Shown here: positions 49,771 through 61,711 of the stretch, piece after piece
How positions within the stretch are numbered: the first letter of the stretch is position 1
Layout: each line of letters begins with the position of its first letter
NCBI GenBank assembly: GCA_009869945.1
Contig: WIXG01000002.1
Location: 496,001-560,000 of the forward strand
Origin: Mesaphorura yosii
Lineage: Eukaryota; Arthropoda; Collembola; Poduromorpha; Tullbergiidae
Direction: 5' to 3'
Length of the DNA: 64,000 bases
The notes under the pieces: model-generated
The model's input: only the letters and a program-made list of their open reading frames with translations
Told to the model about the DNA's origin: nothing
The model's database searches: none
Translations under genes and position numbers: made by a program

Positions 49771-51500
49771 GATGCGAGCCGTATTCCTTCGTATTCGTAT
49801 TCGAAGTCAATTAAGTGAGTTCGGCGTCGTCAGCCAGTTGCTCGACCCGACGCTGGTCTCTTTTATGCACTGATTAGACAAATCGTTCACATCGCCTGCG
49901 CTGCGCTGCGGGTGCGGTACGCGTGCCTGGACTGATGCCTGCCACTTGAGAACAGAAAGAGATACACGTACACGCCTGTCGTAAGCTGGGGCGTTTGCGT
50001 TATGCACGCATCGGCTGCGGTAGGCATTTATCAATCTCGTCGACAACATCGACAAGACAAGCACTTGAGTTCTGATTTGATGACGGCGCAGGAGTGAATT
50101 AATTCTCGAAATATACCAAAGCCAATAGCCAAAAAATGTATGAGGTTTATTACTATTTACGAATAATAACTCGCAGTTCTCACTTCTCGGAAACATTCAC
50201 AGCGCCAGCGCTGCCTTCGTAGTCGTATACCTGCACGGCTTGATATTACCTGCGTATTTCCATTGCCCCTGTGCTGTCAATCAATTGCTAAGTCTGATTG
50301 CAGGAATAAATTCACCTCAGTCAATGTCAATGCAATGAATGTCATTGTAGTTACAGTGTAGCCGTGTAGCATTTAGCAATCCAAACAAACAACTTTCGTG
50401 ACTTTGACTTTCATGATGACTACACTAACGCTAACATCTGCTCTGCGACTATTTGCTATTTTCGGATTTCAGAAGGAACAAGCACAGGCATTGTTGTCCA
50501 ACATGAACACCAGGCGTGGCTTTGTTTGTAAGTTATCGCTTCGATCGCTTAGGAAATTATGCAAGCGTGGGCATTATTAGAACTTCAGAAAAGGTTGAGT
50601 ATATTCGACTCGCACACATTACGTCACGCCACGTTGCTGAATGAGATTAATCCACAACTTTCGGAATCGGAATCGAACTGATAGCAGGAACAGCACGCAT
50701 CAAACGAGTGATGATAGGAAAGAATGGGAAGTTCTGACTTCTGAGTGACACTAAAGTGGCTGGGGATTTTGGGATTGCCTCAGCATTGATACGAAGTGGG
50801 GAGATGTTTACAAGATGACGAACCCACGAAAGCTAAACTAAATACGAAAAACAATTGCAAAACACTCCCAATGTAAGTGGACGCGAATACATCGCCATTT
50901 CGGGTCTCACATTTGAACTTGAAACTTAACTTGGCCGTTGCTCCCATCAGTCAATATTGTGGCCACTTGCTACACATCTAATTTGACATTTGGCTTAACC
51001 CTTGCTTAATATACTTAATTAATGGCAGCATGACTCAGCGCTTGCTTATACATCACGAGTGTCACGAGTGAAAAATCTCGTAAAATAACGTTTTGACACT
51101 TCATTCACGTGGGGCGACAGTGGCGCAAGCTCCCTATCAGTATAAACTGTGTCATCAACAATTAGCGATCAATCAATCGTCTGGCTGCTTGTGAATTGCA
51201 TGCTCTTACGTAAGAGTGAAAAGTAAAAACTGGGAACGCATTAAATAATTTTTTATGGCATATTACATTGGGAGGTATCGGACGATTAGATGAGGAAATG
51301 TGATGCAAATTTCTTCGTACTTTTATTGCTTATTCATAATCTCAATCTATTTCCAGGAAAGAACACTTGGATCAACGCAAATTACAAGATTTCTGAATAA
51401 TTCCTTATCGTTCTATAATCCTTTTCTGAATAAAAACTACATCGGGTGAGAATTCCGATTGTACGTGGTTCATGTAGTAAAATGATCACGACCTAGTTTT
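49771..51500. other. intergenic, MVD 3' end to UNC-93-like promoter
   Basis: 1.7 kb without a supported gene. A short plus-strand frame at 50412-50530 (MMTTLTLTSALRLFAIFGF...) followed by a TTT|GTAAG donor looks faintly like a secretory first exon, but no partner exon was found. Confidence 0.45.
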
Positions 51501-53400
51501 CTATTTCGGCATCCCATCTGCCTTGATCAAATGTGCGCTCTCATCAACAAGTTGTTGTGGTCCACTTCCAATCTTTGTATGAATAATGTACCGCAAACAA
51601 TTCTTGCCCCATGGCTCTCGCTTTGCGATGGAATGGAAGTTCTGTTCAATCATCAATCAATAAACATAAACGTGGTTATCGAAGGAATTACAATTGCATT
51701 ACTTTGGATAATATATCAATAAACTAGCAATTGACATAATCGAATTAAAATTAGGGCATTGCCATAATTAATGAATGACCATAAATGTGGCTGGCTTGAC
51801 GAACCTTGGGTACCGAGGCCGGTATCTCTGTCGGAATACCTTTGTAGTACTCGTTAACGGGGCTATCTGAAGGAAAAACATGACGCACAGCAGTCAGCAC
51901 GGTCGGAACATATTCCTCCAAAAGATAAAGACACGCGTTTGGCCCAGCATCGTACGTGTAAGCTACCTAATTAAATTAAGTCCTCAATTAGCCAAGGCAA
52001 GGCATGAATAGATTATGTAATGGGGGATTAATGCATAATTAATTGACTCACAATGCTTTTTCCTGCATCGGAATTAATTTGATGTATAAGATCAGCAATT
52101 GCATGCGAAGTATCGTTCATGTACACGCATGGTGGATAAGTATCCAGACAAACGGCATGGAATTGATTGCTGTCTTGTATCGTGATTTGCGCAAATGTTT
52201 CAAAGTCTTTTTCGAAAATGGCCTTCGTGATTCGCTGCATCCGATCCGGCACACATTGGCTGACACGATACTTCAACAATGGACTCGTTTCAACGCTGTT
52301 TTGCATACCACTCGTGCTGCTCGTCTTCTTTTTGTTGTCACTCACCTGAATTAATAAACACACTTGAAACATAAGTTTACTCTTTTAAGTTAATATTATA
52401 ATTTGGAAATTCCTCTGATGAGTTTACCACAAGAATGAGAACTCGCATTTCTGGCCAGAAACTCTCGTTGACAATTTGCTTGGCGACGGAGTCCAGCCCG
52501 TTGGATGCCGTTCCTGCTATCCACGCGACGAATCCACCATAAACGCTCCGGCAGGCGCTTCCAGAACCTTGCCTAGCAATGGCCGACACGTCATCATCAA
52601 GTTCGTACAATTTCGCCAGCGAGTACACTAAAGACCCAAAATCAAAATGAATTCAATCGACGTGTACGAAATCATGACAGTAGTCACACGACTTTCTCGA
52701 AACAATTGTCATGGAACAATTTATACGGGACACCGGTGTTTCTTATAGCTGAATTGCTCGGACAAATTGAAAGCTTACCAAGGCACGCATATCCAGCAGC
52801 TGAAGACGCCAACCCAGCCGCAGTTGGAAAATTGTTAACGGAGCAAATGTGCACGGGCCATGACAGCTGCTCGGAAGTCAACTTTCCTTGCGACTTTGCT
52901 CGAGCTTTAACTGTGAAATATCGAAGCTGTTAACTTACGCAGAACTTAATCAAATGCTGGTAGAGTCACGATGTCACGAAGACCTTACTTTCGGCAAGGC
53001 AGTTTTTGAGGCGAGGATTGTCAAAAGTTTCCTCCTTTCCATTGAGCCACATGCGATCCTTCGAAAACGATGGGTCGATTGCGACTGTAGTCTTTGAACA
53101 CATCTGGACAAAGGCGTGACATTAAATACAAGTATTTTAATCCAAAGGCGCAGGCGTGACGATTGTCAATTCCTAGCTGAACGAGCTAGTTTTCGTACCT
53201 GGTCCGTGCTGAGCGTCCCACTCAACGAGTCGTTGAGGGGTAGAATGAGATTCTCATCTCGCTTTCCCCCTGCAATTAAGTTAACCACGCTAGGAAGGTT
53301 AATTTTAAGAATTCGCAAAACCACGCACGCATGCCAACTTACAATATTTGATCACGGCGATGTTCACCGGCGCAATGCACGTGGCAATTTTCTTCGGCAT
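51501..53400 (-). CDS. MVD: diphosphomevalonate decarboxylase
   Basis: Converts mevalonate diphosphate to isopentenyl diphosphate in the mevalonate pathway, a GHMP-kinase-fold enzyme. Exons: 53400-53343, 53269-53199, 53103-52989, 52910-52779, 52627-52428, 52345-52052, 51966-51805, 51641-51501; 390 aa (human 400). Motifs: [20 protein letters not shown], the nucleotide loop NNFPTAAGLASSAAGYACL (about 107-125), GSGSACRSVYGGF, KDSNQFHAVCLDTYPP-like (QDSNQFHAVCLDTYPP) and catalytic TYDAGPNA. The last exon was found by reading past an in-frame stop after PASVPK: it encodes LRYIIHTKIGSGPQQL, the conserved C-terminal strand, and ends MPK. Arthropods use this route for terpenoids such as juvenile hormone (family knowledge). 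Confidence 0.95.
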
Positions 53401-55143
53401 TTTGAATGCGTTTAGTTTCAACAGAACAGAAAATGGTACAGGTCGGGAAAGGCTGGACACTGATTCAACAATGATTCTGGAATAAAACACAAACGAATCA
53501 ATTTACAAGACTTTTAGCAGCGTGATTGGTCAATCGACATTGATATCCAAGGCCCTACGAGGGTTTAAGAGGAAATTGCTACAATCGATTAAAGAATTTC
53601 GAAATTACGCAACGAGGTGAGCTGCTTTTGAGAACTTTACTTTAGGTTTTAGAAGGATTTATTTTGTAAGTCTTACTCTCAAGAGTCAAGAATAAGATTT
53701 CCACTTCAAAATCACAAATTGAGCTGGCAACCATCAAATAGTGACTGAAAGAGGTTCTGACGAAGCCGCAGCCGCAATCACAATTAACACGAATGCGAAG
53801 ACGCAGACAGCAAAAAAAAACAGGAATCCAGTTCTGTAGTGTTAGAAGGTCATGCCCATTTCTTAATTCAAAGAATGAATGTGCACAATCGACAATAAAA
53901 GTACGGCGAACGTCAAGCATGCAACGTAAAGGAAGTAATGAAGTTAACAGTTTTTGTGCTTGACGTGGATTTCCCGACATCGTCCTGTAACAATAAAACC
54001 AGACCAGGCCAGCGTTCTTACGGCATTGTGCAACGCACGTCACAACTTTACGTAATTCATACTCGAAAATAAGGAATTAGGATTTTCTGACAATACCAGA
54101 ATTGAATGCCGTATTCCATATTAATTTTCTCAAGCTGTCTTTGACACCGAAGGAATGGTCCGGCCCTGTTTCGTATCGTGATACATCCAACGACAACGAA
54201 CGCTGCAGATTCATGCTTTTCATGCCAATGGAGATAGAATACTAATCTCACATGAATTACACTATCAAATTTTCATGTGCGGTCGCTCCTAATCTCAATT
54301 TATGTTGATGGTGACTGCATTTGGACAGGATCTTTAAAAATGTTAAAATTGGAAACCACAACGTGCAGCCAGCCAGTGTACGTGCATAAATTATGAGATA
54401 CGATGATATTAAAATTTCCTAATACCAAAAACTCCAAAGGAGTAGGATCACAAAGGTAATCCTTTGCATTATGCAACAAAAATGACCAATAAAATTGAAG
54501 TTAGTCGCGCCATGTACGTGTTATTGTGAAAGGAGTCTTTTAGCTCGAACTGGACTGGAACCGGCATCGGTCGTGTCTCCTTGTGTGAACAAATGCACAA
54601 TATTCTGAGGAAGGAACACTGAAACTGGAACTGGAACTGAAATTCTCTGCGGCTAGGCTGCAAGTAAGATTAACTTGGCGTATTATTGCCTTTCCCTTTG
54701 TACTCGCCAGACACGCCTTGTCGTCAGTTAAGCTATCGATTTTCAATAGTCGTTTGACATTTCCAGGCAGGCTTTACGGATAATTCATCAATATGAATAC
54801 GTAAGATACGTGAAACTAAGAAATAATTGATTGATCTCATCGTGCCTGCTGTGACCGTGTGACCGAGTTTTAGTTTTCTGGCAATAAACACCGGCAAGGA
54901 CATTCGAATCGGTTCGATACTTTATTTTAAGCCGTGCTATAGGAAATTAGGAACTTCCTTGGAAAGGTATGAAATATCACAGTAACTTGTCGCTTGTGCT
55001 ACAATCAAATAACGAATTCACATTTTGGATTCCTTTTCTGATAACAGCAGCTTGAGAAGATTACGAAATTACGTTATTTGACTCAGGCCAGCACGCGTGC
55101 CTTACACTTCGTAATTCCTGAGTGGACCGACCAACTCTAAACG
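53401..55143. other. intergenic, MVD to TPX2-like gene
   Basis: 1.7 kb between two start regions facing apart (MVD minus, TPX2-like plus). A 133-codon minus frame at 53642-54043 has no domain and Cys/Arg-rich, non-coding-like composition. Nothing else is seen. Confidence 0.45.
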
Positions 55144-57019
55144 ATGGACAAGGAGAGTAAACCCACGACTGATGAAGCAAACGCTACTACTGCTCCCCAA
55201 CTCCTGGATTTTAGTCAGCTGAATACAGAGAACGACAAAGGTGACCAGTTCTTTGGTATGTCATCTGTTTCTCATGCTTACTACTCGCTGCTAGTTTGCT
55301 AATCCAATTCGGTTGGTCATTCATTCGCTGCTTTGCATTTCAGCAAATCACAAGGAGAAGGAGGAAGACGATTTCTTTACACCATCAGACGTCACTCTTG
55401 CGTCTCCGACAGCCGTGGACGAGTCTGAATACGAAACCCCACAAGCCGGATCCACAACCACTCCAATGGAACCAGACGCTCAGGTACAATCAGTTAATAC
55501 TGGCGATTTGGAAGATGGAATCAATGGAAATGAGGAACCCAGGATCCCAGAACTGACCCCGTAAGATTTCTTTCTGGAACTTTTCGACGTTTCACTCGGA
55601 CTGCTTTCTAAGTACACGATAATTGTATAATTAAGGAATGGGCCTGAAACTAGTGGTGAGAACAAATTAACCATAAAAAATAATGGAGATGGAGGTAATC
55701 GCCAGGATCAGGCTGAGGACATTCAGGAGCTCCAAGTAACCGCAACGTAAGTTATTTTTGCCCATTGCTAATTATTTGACTAAACTATTATTGAACTTCA
55801 ACTAAATTGACATCTCCCAATTAGAATTGAAAAGGTACCGAGTGCAGAGGAGGCCGAAGAGTCACGTGGACAGAATGCAAATACATATGCTGAGTATGAA
55901 GTGGCTGGGGTTGATACGAACGGTGCAGTGACGGACAGAGAGGAATTTGCAATAGGAATAGAAAATACTGCGACTGAAGTCACAGCTGGCGAAAAAGAGG
56001 TAGTTGAGGAAAATCAAGTGAAGGATTCGATTCCAGCCGATGCTGCAGCTCCTTCAATTAATCAGTATGCTCATTCCTGGTTCCTAGTAATATTTAGTGT
56101 AATATTTTGTTAACTTAAGGTTGTGTTATTTTTAGGTTAGAATCAGAGGCCTCAGCTGTAGCTCCCAACCACGACAATAAGAAACCATCAAAGAAGAAAG
56201 ACTTCAAAATCACAGTTCCACAACCGTTCAAATTTCATGAAGGACGTCCGAAGGTATTGGTATTGAAGCCTGAAACATGTGCATGGATCTTTATCACATG
56301 GATAGCAGATCTCATTTTGATTTGATGTATTGCAGGTTGAGAATGCGGACAAAAATCCTGAGTACAAATTCAAAGCAAGACCAGTTCCAAAGAAAGTATT
56401 TGAAGGACCGAAAGACGTGAAAATCAAAGCCAAACTTACGAAGATGGCAACGGAACCAAACCTAAAGTCTGAGGAGCGAGCTCGCGCAAGAACTGAGAAA
56501 GAGTTAGCTCCGGTAAGAAACTGTGTGATGCTGTATGCTTGTAATTCTTATTTGTACGTCACGTAACAATAAAATAATCTCGAATTTTTCAGATCATGTC
56601 TTCTGATAATGCCAGTAGTAAAACGTCTACACACACTTCAACGAGCTCGATCAATAAGATTAAGTCATTGAAACCACGCACCCCTAAGAAAGTATTCCCT
56701 CCTTCTCCAACTAAAATCAAGCCGTTCAGCTTCGCAGAACGTGACAGTGAACTTCAACGGAAGAAGCAAATGAAACTCCAGGAGGTACCTAATATTATAA
56801 CTTGCTTAAATGAACTGAAAAGTATGGTCCAATGAACTCAATGAAGTTGTTGCTTTCAATTACTAGAAACTGGAACAAGATTTCAAAACTTTCAAATTTG
56901 TGGCTAAACCTGTTCCATCTTTTCGATCTAAACTAACAAAGACAACAGATTCTGAATCCACAACAGGTCTGAAGGGGAAGGTAGCCGAAGCCGTTCAAAC
57001 TGGTTCCCGAAAATGGTGA
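55144..57019 (+). CDS. TPX2-family-like microtubule-associated protein
   Basis: Probable spindle or microtubule-binding protein. Exons: 55144-55255, 55344-55560, 55636-55746, 55825-56064, 56136-56253, 56336-56512, 56593-56784, 56867-57019; 439 aa as read. The first half is acidic and disordered. The second half has basic repeats typical of TPX2 proteins: KITVPQPFKFHEGRPKVEN, YKFKARPVPKKVFEGP, IKPFSFAERDSELQRKKQMK and FKFVAKPVPSFRSKLTK. The frame stops at 57017-57019 after an unremarkable tail. In another frame, starting near 56989, an open stretch of about 55 codons begins KPFKLVPENGE, itself TPX2-like, and runs to TAA at 57173-57175. An indel in the assembly or a real truncation is likely. 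The fly relative would be Mei-38; family assignment rests on motifs only. Confidence 0.68.
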
Positions 57020-57175
57020 AACTGAATCTGCTGAAGTGAACGGCGGTGAAATTAATAGTAATGATGCGAATGATGAGGGTGGAAGTGGAAGCGAGCATGG
57101 TTGTGAGGAAACAACAAATGAACCAACTGAAACTCCTGAAACTGCAACCGTTTAACTGGTATAGCTGACTTCTGT

Positions 57176-57620
57176 CTGGTAAAGCACAGTAGTCAAATAT
57201 TTTAATATTTCGATATGATGATCAAAATTTAAAAGCGAGTTCCCCCGGTCGGCACGTAAATAAATAAGCCCAAAGAAATCAAACACATGCGTACGCTATC
57301 AGGAATTTCAAACGCAATTAAAAGTAACAATTAGTAACTATTTTTTTACCTTGCCCTCCGATATTATGAAACCTGGGGCTTATTTTAATTGTGAAATCAG
57401 AATCCAAACTCGCTTTATGTTCTTTATCATAAGGAAGATCTTAAAATACGCTATGAAATACGAGCTCGAAGCCTAGAGTTAAAGGTTATTTATTGCAAGT
57501 ACTTCGAATTTGTAAGTTAAGTAGCATTGCTAATGAATTTGTATTAAGTAAATACACAGTGATAGGTAAGAGGGTAACCTTAATTTGGCCCAAGATGAAT
57601 GATGGAATGAAGTTGTGACT
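57176..57620. other. 3'-3' gap, TPX2-like / UQCR10
   Basis: A convergent gap of about 450 bp with AT-rich 3' UTR-like sequence and several AATAAA-type words (for example 57260). No gene is seen. Confidence 0.45.
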
Positions 57621-57893
57621 TTATGCTCCCTCTTCCTCCTCGCAGTATTTTTCCTTAATATGCTTCCATAATTTCTGAAAACAGAAGAATAAAACAATCA
57701 ATGCTTGTCTGAATTCTATCTGATATTGAAAAGATCATTCATTTTAACTTACACCACGGTTTCGAGATTCGAAGATGTGATTTGCAGCCATATCAAATCC
57801 GCGTTCAAACATGAAGGCCCCGACCACAGTTGCTAGAACAAATGTTGAGGTCCGGCGGAAAACGCTGCGGTAGACTACCTCTGGAAACCCCAT
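57621..57893 (-). CDS. UQCR10: cytochrome bc1 complex subunit 9
   Basis: Small single-helix subunit of mitochondrial complex III that sits near the Rieske protein and cytochrome c1. Exons 57893-57753 and 57674-57621 give 64 aa, the usual length. MGFPEVVYRSVFRRTSTFVL starts the protein. The helix (TFVLATVVGAFMFERGFD, about 17-34) and the conserved DMAANHIFESRNRGKLWKHI follow, with an acidic C-terminus (EEEEGA). The first ATG lies soon after an AG, so a 5' UTR exon is expected. Confidence 0.93.
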
Positions 57894-58646
57894 TTCTACA
57901 ATGGAATTGGAACCAAAAATAAACCATTAGCGCTTGGTGGACGAATTTACAACCTACCAGTAAAAAGATGAAGGAAACTTACCGTTTGTTTTGTAGTGTC
58001 ACTAACTTTAACTTATTAAGCTCGAAGATCACCACCAGATCCGATACGGCACGAGGAAATCAGCGTATGGATTGATTACACACGGAGGAGTCGATGTCGA
58101 ACTGATCTTTCACTTTCATGGCTTTCACTTGACACGCAAATAATCACTTGGCACCTTTCAGTTTCACATTTTGCCGACACCAACTATAAATTATTTCTTC
58201 TTCAAAATACGTTTGCTTTCCTCGTTCGTGCCGTTTTACACAATTCCTTGCTTGAATCTCTTCTCTTTTGTGAAGGGATCAAAAAGCGCGATGTATGCGG
58301 TCGGTCAGTCACACCCATGAACATATCAGATCATTTTCCTTGTACACACGTACCTCGGAACAAAAACAAACGAAACTGTCAAGGCTTTTGTTTTTGATAC
58401 TCCTATTTTTCTATCCGAATCTCTGCAGGTCCAAAAATTATCTTTACTAAAATATATTCTTGCATGGTATTGCCGAGGCAGTAAAAGTTGAGCATTTATC
58501 CATATGTTAAACGAGAGGTGAATTTGCATGACTTTACTTCGCAAGTTTAAATTGGAAAGATTTGAAAGCTCCTGAAAGTTTGATTCCGCTATTCTGCAAG
58601 CGAAACCTAAAGAACTGACGATTACGACTAGACGACTTGATCCAAG
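57894..58646. promoter_or_regulatory. divergent region, UQCR10 / septin
   Basis: A 753-bp gap between head-to-head genes, holding both promoters and probably 5' UTR exons. Overlapping minus-strand frames into the septin exon 2 are shadows. Confidence 0.4.
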
Positions 58647-60711
58647 ATGTCTTTTGAACAGAAAAGAGTAAGATTGCACTGCCTTAACTTCTATTCTCGA
58701 ATAAATTCTAGAATTTGGTGTGCAGGAGCCTCTTTCAAGTAAAAGCAACAGCCTGAGCGGAAGTAACAGCAGCAGCACCACGACGCTGGGCTCTGTCAGT
58801 TCTGCAACCACCGGAAGCTACGTCGGATTCGCAAACTTGCCGAATCAGGTTCACAGAAAATCAGTGAAAAAAGGATTCGAGTTTACGCTTATGGTAGTTG
58901 GTAAGTTGACCGATTACATGCGTCGGGCCATGGAACCTGTTCAATTTTCGCCTTTGAATCTTGCAGGTGAATCTGGGCTTGGAAAATCCACTCTTGTCAA
59001 CAGTCTCTTCCTATCCGACTTGTATTCTGATCGTAAAGTTCCTGATGCTAAAGGTAACGCACAAAATGGCAACAGCGCAGGAGATTCTACGTTTGGCAAA
59101 CTTGGTGGACTTGCTGCAAAAATTATTGATCAAGATCACAACATTATTCAACGTGGGTTGTTAGGTGGGGAAGATTAGATTAGAAAGGGCCACGCGCTGC
59201 CGGGCTGAGTTTGTGGCTTGTATTTTACCTAACACGTGAATTTGTAGACTGGGTTCCTAACTTTTTGGTCTGGTTTGGTTTTGGTGATTACACCTTTTAG
59301 ACCTCTTTACTTTGTAGTAGTTGCTTGCATGCTTGCTCACGACATTTCGTGCATGTAGATTTTTTTTCAATCTGCATCACTGACCACTTCATTGATATAC
59401 CGTTCTGAGTAGATCTATTAATTCTATTAGTTTTGGGACATTTCACGCTTGAAACCACTTTATTTTTTTAAGCGACTTCATTAATCACAAACTTAACTTG
59501 GATAATAATTGCAGACAAATATCAGAAAAACTTGAAAATTACTGCCAAGACTGTTGAGATTGAGGAGCGGGGAGTCAAATTACGCTTGACAGTAGTGGAC
59601 ACACCAGGATTTGGCGATGCAATTGACAACACTGATAGGTAAGATAGCTGTAATTAGTCATCCTTTTTCTAAGATGTTATCAACCAGAGCGTCCAAATTA
59701 TTCTCGTGTGGTTTACAGCTTTGGTTCGATTATAAAATACATTGACGACCAATTCGAAAAGTACTTTCATGGAGAGCGTGGACTGAACCGACGAAATATT
59801 GCTGACAACAGAGTCCACTGTTGCTTTTATTTCATTTCTCCCTGGGGTCATGGGTAAGTTGAAAACACCATGCTTACTTTTGACCAAGTCGAATTTCACC
59901 CTTTCACCGGTATCGGTTTTCTCAGACTGAAGCCATTGGACATTGAGTTTATGAAACAACTTCACCAGAAGGTAAATATAGTTCCTGTAATTGGAAAGGC
60001 TGACGCATTGACTAAGAAAGAAGTCGCCGCTCTCAAGAAAAAGGTACGCAGTATTTTTGTGATGGCATTTACGTATTACGTTGCTGACTAAACGTTGTTC
60101 ATCACATTTATCTAAAATTGATCTCTTTGGATAGATTACTGAGGAGATTAAAAGTCATGGAATCCGAACTTACACATTGCCAGATGTTGACGAAGACGAA
60201 GACCCAGAATACAAGCAAGAAGTGAGTACTAACCAATAATATTTCTTATCTCCGTGTACCCTGAAGAAGACGCACATTTATTGAAAAAATCTCATTTTAG
60301 CTGAAACAGTTGAAAGAAGCAATGCCTTTTGCTGTCAGTGGGTCCACAACTTTTATTGAAGCGAAGGGAGTGAAACTGCGTGGCATTCTTTTCCCGTGGG
60401 GACATTTGGAAATTGAGAATCCCGAGCATTCTGACTTCATCAAGCTGAGAACGATGCTTATTACTCACATGCAAGACTTGCAAGAAGTGACACAGGAAGT
60501 TCACTATGAAAATTACCGCTTGCAAAAGTTAGCAGCGGAAGCGAGGGCTGGGGCCAGAGCCGAGCTAAGTTTGGATGATGCAAATAGCAACGGGAACGGC
60601 GGAGACAACGACGAAATGAAGAGGAAGCTACAGGAGAAGGAAGCAGAGCTTCGACGAATGCAAGAAATGGTTGCCAAAATGCAAGCAAATCTTAATGGCC
60701 AAAGATTATAA
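58647..60711 (+). CDS. septin GTPase, SEPT2/Sep1-Sep4 group
   Basis: Filament-forming GTPase of the cytoskeleton and cytokinetic ring. Eight exons (58647-58667, 58726-58900, 58967-59053, 59515-59638, 59719-59853, 59926-60043, 60135-60221, 60301-60711) give 385 aa. Order: a Ser-rich N-terminus; basic [16 protein letters not shown]-loop [29 protein letters not shown] with G3 [28 protein letters not shown]4 GKAD; the septin unique element ([40 protein letters not shown]); and a C-terminal coiled coil ([20 protein letters not shown]). G4 reads GKAD where septins usually have AKAD. Intron 3 (461 bp) is long for this gene. SEPT2-type versus other assignment is moderate. Confidence 0.93.
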
Positions 60712-61711
60712 ATTGATTTGGCTCCACACATAGGCTTGGATGAATCCTAATCCCAAAACGGGAGGTGAGCACATGACACACCGACTATCTGTATTTATTG
60801 TATAAACCAGTAATGTTGCCACTTCTTCGTCTATTTCCCGTACAATATTTTACGATCAAGTCAGTTTTAAAGTAACATTTTCTATTTCGTCCTCGTCACC
60901 GACTTTTATTGCTAACTTCAGGAAAATGTGTCCAAAGCTTCGATTGTATGGTGTGTTTTCTGTTACCAGAAAGTTGTGAGGACTGGAACTTTCATTTTAA
61001 TGTAAATTATCTATAATGAAGATTATGCTCTTTTTATATCCTTTCATATTTTATATGTGAATTTTCTTCGCGTTACCTATTTTCTCAGAACTTGTGAGAG
61101 TGCAAAGATTAAGCAGAAAATACTCATGAATATTTTCCTCTATTCTGCACTTGCACGCTTTTAAAAGTAAATGAAAGACTGGAGCACTTGGTCGTGAATT
61201 TGTCCAAAATCAAGCATTTGCAAATTGTGTCTTATTGTTGTGTATTGTAAATCTTGAGAAATTAAGTTGGCCAACAATAAAATCCACATTATTTAATGGC
61301 AGCTCCTTTCGTACGGTGAAATCTATTCCAGCATCCAGGGGCACAATAAATAATTCCGAGTCAGAATCACCATCAAGAATGATGAAGAACAACAGAGTTC
61401 AGTCTAACGGAAAAAAGCGCCCACCCACGTCGATTTCTCACATTTTCACTTCACGCTCGGATGAGTCACTTTTCCTTGTTTTGCTTCAAGTGTTGTGGTT
61501 ATTTTTTGTTTATAACGTAGATGGTCATAAAAGTCATGAAAGAAAATTTCATGTTGAGGGATGTGTTCTGAAAGATAATTGAACAATTTTAGTTTAAATT
61601 CACTGCTACTGCTGCAAAACCACATGTTGCCATCAAGTTAATAGAGTTTGTGAAGAATTCACTAAATTGAACCTTACATTAGAACGTGTTGGTCTTGAAT
61701 TGTGGAAGTGA
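60712..61711. other. intergenic, septin to membrane-protein gene
   Basis: The septin 3' UTR and possibly upstream exons of the following gene. An open stretch at 61235-61582 has no ATG near its start and no domain; a missing first exon of the membrane protein could lie here but was not found. Confidence 0.4.

Noticed and set aside
50398-50580. short frame with a hydrophobic start and a downstream GTAAG donor
   Set aside because: Could be a secretory first exon, but no continuing exon was found.
53642-54043. 133-codon minus-strand frame
   Set aside because: Cys/Arg/Phe-rich with no domain and no splice partner.
61235-61582. 115-codon plus-strand open frame
   Set aside because: No ATG near its start, no domain, and an equally open frame on the other strand.
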